Below are positions 5,507 to 9,184 of a stretch of DNA of 9,184 bases, one piece after another (the first letter of the stretch is position 1; every line of letters begins with the position of its first letter). Made by a program: the position numbers and the translations under genes. The notes under the pieces are model-generated. The model worked only from the letters and a program-made list of their open reading frames with translations, did not search any database and was not told the DNA's origin. The DNA lies in assembly GCA_030041195.1 (NCBI GenBank), contig JASHOI010000238.1:1-9184 (forward strand). The letters run 5' to 3'. The stretch is from Streptosporangiaceae bacterium. Lineage in GTDB: Bacteria; Actinomycetota; Actinomycetes; Streptosporangiales; Streptosporangiaceae.

Positions 5507-6979
5507 AAGGGTGAAGGGGTCGCGCGTGGCGCCGGTGAGCTCGACCCAGATCGCCTTTTCCTCGAGGTACTCGTCGATGGCATGGATGCCGTTCTCGCGG
5601 CCCAGCCCCGAATTCTTGAAACCGCCGAACGGCACCGAGGGTGCCACGACACGGTAGGCGTTGATCCACACGCTGCCCGCCTTGATCCGGGCGGCCACCC
5701 GGTGGGCGCGGTGCACGTCCTTGGTCCAGACCGCTCCGGCCAAGCCGTACGGGGTGTCGTTGGCGAGCTTGATCGCCTCGTCCTCGTCGGTGAAGGTCAA
5801 GGCGGCCAGCACCGGGCCGAAGACCTCCTCCTTGTAGACGGTCGACTCGGGTGTGATGCCGGTGAGCACGGTCGGCTTGACGAACAAGCCGCCGAGCCCG
5901 CTGTCGGCGGCACCCCCGTAGGCGATCGTGGCCCCCTCGTCCTTGGCCGTCTGCAGATAGCCCAGGACCTTCTGATACTGCGGCGCGTTGGCGACCGGGC
6001 CCATCTCAGTGTCCGGGCGGTTCGGGTCGCCCAGCTTGATTCTCGCGGCGCGCTCGGCGACCAGCCGGATCAGTTCATCGTGCACGTCCTGGTGCACGAT
6101 CAGCCGGGACCCCGCCATGCAGGTTTGGCCGGTGGCGGCGAAAACCCCCGCCACGATTCCGTTGGCCGCCGCGGCCAGGTCAGCGTCTGGGAAGACGACC
6201 TGCGGCGACTTGCCGCCGAGCTCCAGCGTCACCTTATTGATGTTCTCCGCCGCCGCCCTGGCCACGGCACGGCCCGTCGCGGTCGAGCCGGTAAACGCGA
6301 CCTTGTCGACGCCAGGGTGCGCGGCGAGCGCGGCTCCGGTCTCGCGGGACAGGCCGGTGACCACGTTGACCACGCCAGGCGGGAATCCGGCCTGCTCGAT
6401 GAGCTCCGCGAATCCGAGCGTGGAGACGGGCGCGTGCTCCGAAGGCTTGATCACCACGGTGCAGCCCGCCGCCAGGGCCGGCGCGACCTTCCAGGTCATC
6501 AGCAGCAGCGGGGAATTCCACGGGGTGATCGCCGCCACCACGCCCACCGGCTCGCGCCGCGTGTACACGAGGTAGTTGGGGTTCGGCGAGGGGATCTGAC
6601 GTCCCTCGATCTTGTCCGCGAGGCCGGCGAAGTACTGGTACCACCCGCCCAGGCCGTTGAGCTGCCCGATCATCTCCCGGTAGAGCTTGCCGGAGTCGTT
6701 GACCTCGAGGCGGGCCAGCCGGTCGGCATTCGCGGCGACGATATCGGCCAGCCGCCGCAGAAGCGCCGCCCGAGCGAATCCGGTCATCGAACCCCACTCG
6801 CTGTCGAGCGCCGCGCGGGCCGCGGCCACCGCCGCGTCCACGTCGGCCGGCCCGCCGTCGGGCACCACGGCCCATGGCCGGCCGGTGTAGGGATTGTGCG
6901 ATTCGAAGGTCGCCCCCGATTCCGCCCCTACCGCCTTGCCGCCGATCAACATCCGGAAGTGTTCAAGCTCGACTGCCAT
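5501..6979 (-). CDS. NAD(P)-dependent aldehyde dehydrogenase (ALDH superfamily)
   Basis: It oxidises an aldehyde to the carboxylic acid with NAD(P)+. The 492-residue product is full length for the family. Visible in order are ITPWNSPLLL with the oxyanion Asn155, VVIKPSEHAP with Lys178 at the cofactor site, FTGSTATG (229-236) of the nucleotide-binding region, LELGGKSPQ with the general base Glu253, GQTCMAGSR with the nucleophile Cys287, and KEEVFGPV (383-390) with the ribose-binding Glu385. PSVPFGGFKNSGLGRENG (448-464) is the usual C-terminal oligomerisation motif. The start is ATG at 6979, because AGGAGGAGG (6994-6986) lies six bases before it; a start six codons further up would place the ribosome site inside the gene. 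The substrate cannot be told; betaine-aldehyde-like, phenylacetaldehyde and semialdehyde enzymes all share this architecture. It is followed on the same strand by marR and an NTF2-like gene. Confidence 0.96.
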   Translation of the reverse strand: MAVELEHFRMLIGGKAVGAESGATFESHNPYTGRPWAVVPDGGPADVDAAVAAARAALDSEWGSMTGFARAALLRRLADIVAANADRLARLEVNDSGKLYREMIGQLNGLGGWYQYFAGLADKIEGRQIPSPNPNYLVYTRREPVGVVAAITPWNSPLLLMTWKVAPALAAGCTVVIKPSEHAPVSTLGFAELIEQAGFPPGVVNVVTGLSRETGAALAAHPGVDKVAFTGSTATGRAVARAAAENINKVTLELGGKSPQVVFPDADLAAAANGIVAGVFAATGQTCMAGSRLIVHQDVHDELIRLVAERAARIKLGDPNRPDTEMGPVANAPQYQKVLGYLQTAKDEGATIAYGGAADSGLGGLFVKPTVLTGITPESTVYKEEVFGPVLAALTFTDEDEAIKLANDTPYGLAGAVWTKDVHRAHRVAARIKAGSVWINAYRVVAPSVPFGGFKNSGLGRENGIHAIDEYLEEKAIWVELTGATRDPFTLG

Positions 6980-6985
6980 GCTGTG

Positions 6986-6994
6986 CCTCCTCCT
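6986..6994 (-). promoter_or_regulatory. Shine-Dalgarno AGGAGGAGG of the aldehyde dehydrogenase gene
   Basis: Extended purine motif six bases before the ATG at 6979. It selects that ATG over an in-frame ATG at 6997 and predicts strong translation. Confidence 0.85.
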
Positions 6995-7279
6995 CATCCT
7001 GATCCGGGCGGTAAGACGATCGGCCAGGCAGCGGACCGGGATTGCCGGAGACTGCCGCGAGAGGCAGGCCGCGTACCCAGCCGGTCACCATCGAGTGTCG
7101 GTCATCTCGTGTCCCTTCCGCGAGCCGCGTCGTTCCGCGCCGCGCTCGACGTGTCGTGCACCAAGAATGTCGGTGCCGCAACCCAGAATGAGGATCAGAA
7201 TGCGGCCTGACGGTCACCGGGGCCGCCACCGAAGTGCAACGGAACTCGGGAAGCGTTCAAATGACTACAGAGGGCTGAC
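6995..7279. other. Intergenic region between the divergent aldehyde dehydrogenase and reductase genes
   Basis: No gene is supported in these roughly 285 bases. Both flanking genes read outward, so both promoters should lie here, but I find no convincing -35/-10 pair for either. AGAATG occurs three times in one orientation (7164-7169, 7185-7190, 7197-7202), the last two within CAGAATG spaced by five bases. This may be chance or a direct-repeat binding site. Confidence 0.45.
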
Positions 7280-7861
7280 ATGGCCAAGCTGATGTACTCA
7301 GCCATCACGTCGCTTGACGGGTACGTCGAGGACAAGAGGGGCAACTTTGACTGGGCCACGCCCGATGCTGAGGTGCACGCGTTCATTAATGATCTCCAGC
7401 GGCCAATAGGCACCTACCTCTACGGGCGGCGCATGTACGAAACCATGACGTTCTGGGAGACGGCGCCGACCAGCGGCGAACCCGCCGTGTTTTCGGACTA
7501 CGCGGAGATCTGGCAGGCGGCCGAAAAGATCGTCTACTCCCGAACGCTGCAGTCGCCATCGAGCGGGCGGACCCGGATTGAGCGCGCCTTCGACCCGGCG
7601 GCGATCAAGCACCTTAAGGAGTCCTCGGCCCGCGACATCACGATCGGCGGAGCCGAACTGGCCGGCGAGGCGATGGCCGCGGGCTTGGTCAACGAGTGCC
7701 ACCTATTCCTCAACCCGGTCATTGTCGGAGGCGGGAAACGCGCGCTGCCGGACGACGTTCACTGCCAGCTCGAGCTGTTGGCCGAGCACCGCTTCGAAAA
7801 CGGTGTAGTTCACCTCCGCTACGGGAGCACCAACCGGCGGACCCTTTCCGAGGGCCGATGA
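7280..7861 (+). CDS. Dihydrofolate reductase-like protein (RibD C-terminal domain family)
   Basis: The 193-residue product belongs to the RibD_C/DHFR-fold group (YwjB/YyaP-like), small NAD(P)H-dependent reductases found widely in actinomycetes. It opens MAKLMYSAITSLDGYVED (first strand and the SLDG turn). It continues with TYLYGRRMYETMTFW (45-59; the 'GR.TYE.M' segment that binds cofactor phosphate), EKIVYSRTL (82-90), RDITIGGAELAGEAMAAGLVNE (118-139; the GG nucleotide-binding turn) and HLFLNPVIVGGGKR (141-154). The true substrate is not known; most members are not folate enzymes and do not make riboflavin. The start is ATG at 7280 with GAGGG at 7270-7274 five bases upstream. It is divergent from the aldehyde dehydrogenase gene; any joint role is speculation. 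Confidence 0.9.
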   Translation: MAKLMYSAITSLDGYVEDKRGNFDWATPDAEVHAFINDLQRPIGTYLYGRRMYETMTFWETAPTSGEPAVFSDYAEIWQAAEKIVYSRTLQSPSSGRTRIERAFDPAAIKHLKESSARDITIGGAELAGEAMAAGLVNECHLFLNPVIVGGGKRALPDDVHCQLELLAEHRFENGVVHLRYGSTNRRTLSEGR

Positions 7862-7938
7862 TCAGGACATAATCAGCTGACGAGCTCGGCAGGTCAATCA
7901 GCGCGGTCCGTGAACTGCCCAGCGGATACCGGAGCCGA

Positions 7939-8217
7939 GTGAAGCACGACAAGCCGCACCGCACCTGGACGGCCGTGATCACGGTCGCGGGATACAACCC
8001 GATGCCCGCGAGCTGGAGCGAGCGGGACTGTCACGATGACCAGATCATGCAGGCGGCTCACGACGCGTTGCGGTTGATGCGCAGCAACGGCGCTCAATTC
8101 GGCGTCATAGACCTGTTTCAGGACTCACCGGAGACAGGCAACCAGCATGCCGAGCACAGGACCGTGACCGTGGACCAGCGCGGCATCGTCGTCTCGCAGA
8201 ACCTGACGACCTGGTAG
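7939..8217 (+). CDS. Small protein of unknown function (92 residues)
   Basis: I do not recognise this family. The GTG at 7939 follows GGAG (7931-7934) at four bases, a short but usable ribosome-site spacing, and the gene ends TAG before a hairpin. The sequence looks coding: an N-terminal strand (TWTAVITVAGY, 9-19), a polar turn, an amphipathic helix (QIMQAAHDALRLMRSNG), a strand (FGVIDLF), a charged linker and a final strand (RTVTVDQRGIVVS). That suggests a small soluble alpha/beta fold. It is acidic-histidine rich, has one cysteine, and shows no signal peptide or membrane segment. It follows the reductase gene by 77 bp on the same strand and could share its transcript. It converges with the methyltransferase gene on the other strand. 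Confidence 0.6.
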   Translation: MKHDKPHRTWTAVITVAGYNPMPASWSERDCHDDQIMQAAHDALRLMRSNGAQFGVIDLFQDSPETGNQHAEHRTVTVDQRGIVVSQNLTTW

Positions 8218-8237
8218 CACCGGGAAAGCGCTAGTTC

Positions 8238-8263
8238 GGCGTCGCCCTCAGGGCGGAGTCGCC
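8238..8263. terminator. Candidate bidirectional terminator between convergent genes
   Basis: CGCCC-TCA-GGGCG (8243-8255) is a tight hairpin, extended by outer GGCG (8238-8241) and CGCC (8260-8263) with a small internal loop. It sits 20 bases behind the 92-residue gene, and its loop contains the stop codon of the convergent methyltransferase gene. GC-rich without U-runs, as often in actinomycetes. Confidence 0.4.
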
Positions 8264-9123
8264 TGGCGAGGGGCGGTATCCGGCTTGCGCAGGATCAGGT
8301 GGGCGAGCTGGCCCAGCTGCCGGTACGGGTCGGCGGCGCCAAGGCGCTCCTCGACGTCGAGTAGCGCGGCTAGCTGACTTGGATCCGAAGGCGGCGCAGG
8401 GTCGAGTTCCTCCAGGTCAACCGCGATCCGCACGCCGTACCAGTTCTCCAGCTCCAGTCCGTGCGCAGCGGCGGCGACGGTGAGCGTCCGGAGGTCATCA
8501 GCGCGGGCTGGGGTGCCAATCTCGTTGATGTAGCGCATGTCGCGCTCTTCGATCCGCGCGGCGTCATACTCCTCGAACGCCGCAAGCGCGGCCTGCCAGT
8601 CCTGCCGGGCAGCGGGACGCCAGAGCGCCGAGGTCGTGGTGCGCACCGCGAGGGCGATGAACCCGCCGGGGGCGACACATGCCGCGAGCTCGGCCATCAC
8701 CGGCGGGCTGGCCGGGAGATACATCAGTACGCCCATGAGCAGCACCACGTCGAAAACCTCGCCGCCGGTCACACCGGTGAGGCTGCCAACCGAACCGTCT
8801 CGCAGCACGACGCGGTCCCGTACCTGGCCTGGCTCAGCGCCCAGTGCGGCCCGGAACGCCGCACGCATCTCGGGATCAGGTTCGACCGCGAGCACCTGGT
8901 GACCGGCGCGGGCCAGCCGAATCGACTGCGTTCCCTGCCCAGCGCCAACGTCGAGCACTCGAGCCGGATGCTTCAGCATGTGCCTGCGAAGCTGACGGGA
9001 GATCATCTCTTGCCGGACCACGTTGCGAACGTTGCCCAGCCGGCCAAGCCACGTCGGCCGGCCGTCGCCGAAGGTGCTATCACCTGCGGCGTCGCGACCA
9101 ATCGGGTCTCGGGGGCGTATCAC
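8248..9123 (-). CDS. Class I SAM-dependent methyltransferase with a CmoM/SmtA-like C-terminus
   Basis: The product has 291 residues. Motif I is VLDVGAGQGTQ (56-66), the ribose-binding acid is in AVEPDPEM (79-86), DGSVGSL (109-115) is motif II-like, and LAACVAPGGFIALAVR (146-161) is the usual strand after motif III. The C-terminal part (GVRIAVDLEEL, 230-240; then DPYRQLGQLAHLILRKP, 265-281) resembles the end of E. coli SmtA/CmoM, which methylates 5-carboxymethoxyuridine in tRNA. That pathway (CmoA/CmoB) is not generally known in actinomycetes, so the substrate may differ. The polar N-terminus (1-25) looks disordered. GTG at 9123 is the only start: an in-frame TAG is 12 bases upstream and the next in-frame start codon is at residue 35. 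There is no Shine-Dalgarno; TAGTTT lies six bases before the GTG, so a leaderless mRNA is likely. An open frame from the window edge overlaps the first 44 bases. Confidence 0.88.
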   Translation of the reverse strand: MIRPRDPIGRDAAGDSTFGDGRPTWLGRLGNVRNVVRQEMISRQLRRHMLKHPARVLDVGAGQGTQSIRLARAGHQVLAVEPDPEMRAAFRAALGAEPGQVRDRVVLRDGSVGSLTGVTGGEVFDVVLLMGVLMYLPASPPVMAELAACVAPGGFIALAVRTTTSALWRPAARQDWQAALAAFEEYDAARIEERDMRYINEIGTPARADDLRTLTVAAAAHGLELENWYGVRIAVDLEELDPAPPSDPSQLAALLDVEERLGAADPYRQLGQLAHLILRKPDTAPRQATPP

Positions 9124-9184
9124 GGCGCAAAACTAGCAGCCAGCCGGCCACGGCGAGGATGGCCTGGTCAACGAGCACCTGACC
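9080..9184 (-). CDS. Possible C-terminal end of an upstream gene (partial, doubtful)
   Basis: From the right edge a minus-strand frame reads 34 codons to a TGA at 9082-9080. It contains a hydrophobic run (AILAVAGWLLVLRR) and a charged, Arg-rich tail (PDWSRRRR), as in the last helix and cytoplasmic tail of a membrane protein. It would overlap the methyltransferase start by 44 bases and cover that gene's presumed promoter. Such a long overlap is unusual, so this may be a chance open frame. The rest is outside the window. Confidence 0.25.
   Translation of the reverse strand, partial: GQVLVDQAILAVAGWLLVLRRDTPPRPDWSRRRR
9130..9135 (-). promoter_or_regulatory. Candidate -10 element (TAGTTT) for a leaderless methyltransferase mRNA
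   Basis: TAGTTT on the minus strand fits TANNNT and ends six bases before the GTG at 9123, the spacing expected when transcription starts at the first base of the start codon. No convincing -35 is seen at 17-18 bp; TTGACC (9171-9166) is 30 bp away, which is too far. Confidence 0.45.

Noticed and set aside
7164..7202. Three AGAATG copies between the aldehyde dehydrogenase and reductase genes
   Set aside because: Six-base repeats with uneven spacing (21 then 12 bases) are not convincing as a repeat array or operator; noted in the intergenic entry only.
5582..7210. Very long plus-strand open frame (542 codons) opposite the aldehyde dehydrogenase gene
   Set aside because: It is the antisense of a clear, full-length enzyme. 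The translation is Arg/Gly/His-rich with no family pattern, a common artefact in high-GC DNA.
1..9184. CRISPR array, tRNA/rRNA gene, toxin-antitoxin pair, intact transposon or phage-defence system
   Set aside because: No regularly spaced repeats, no cloverleaf or rRNA sequence, no transposase or nuclease, and no terminal inverted repeats could be found by reading; the only mobile-element trace is the broken integrase.

Overview
The window is GC-rich DNA with strong G/C bias at third codon positions, several GTG starts, and families typical of actinomycetes (GNAT, MarR, RibD-type reductase, DUF4386-like membrane protein). A high-GC actinomycete chromosome is the best reading. I cannot place it to order or genus from sequence alone.

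Left part (1-1280). The window opens inside a minus-strand GNAT acetyltransferase that runs off the left edge. About 1 kb without an intact gene follows. Two broken genes can be recognised there on the plus strand. One is the tail of a protein with a SEC-C zinc motif, broken by a one-base frameshift near 769. The other is the N-terminal, DNA-binding part of a tyrosine-recombinase integrase (998 to about 1231), with two apparent frameshifts and no catalytic domain. This looks like the worn remains of a mobile element.

Centre-left (1289-4361). A class I SAM-dependent methyltransferase (minus) stands divergently to a 351-residue homoserine dehydrogenase (plus). The 218-bp intergenic region holds a perfect 7-bp inverted repeat and a -10-like hexamer close to the methyltransferase start. 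About 310 bp with no convincing gene follows, then a minus-strand six-helix membrane protein.

Centre-right (4420-6979). Three minus-strand genes in transcription order are an aldehyde dehydrogenase with an excellent Shine-Dalgarno, a MarR-family repressor, and an NTF2-like (SnoaL/DUF4440-type) small protein 23 bp behind marR with a perfect AGGAGG. The marR start has a readable promoter (TTGCTC, 17 bp, TAGCTT, then 6 nt to the GTG). A CTTACGTAAG palindrome lies inside it, implying a leaderless, self-repressed mRNA. An 18-bp perfect palindrome overlaps the aldehyde dehydrogenase stop codon. Together these may form a small aldehyde-stress or catabolic unit, but its substrate cannot be read from the sequence.

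Right part (7280-9184). There is a RibD/DHFR-like reductase, an unrecognised 92-residue protein, and a convergent methyltransferase. The methyltransferase's C-terminus resembles the tRNA-uridine methyltransferase CmoM/SmtA, and its GTG also sits 6 nt after a TAGTTT hexamer, so it too may be leaderless.

No tRNA, rRNA, CRISPR array, intact mobile element or biosynthetic cluster is seen. Most genes are ordinary chromosomal ones. The items most worth following up are the marR promoter/operator, the aldehyde dehydrogenase-marR-NTF2 arrangement, the integrase scar and the CmoM-like methyltransferase.
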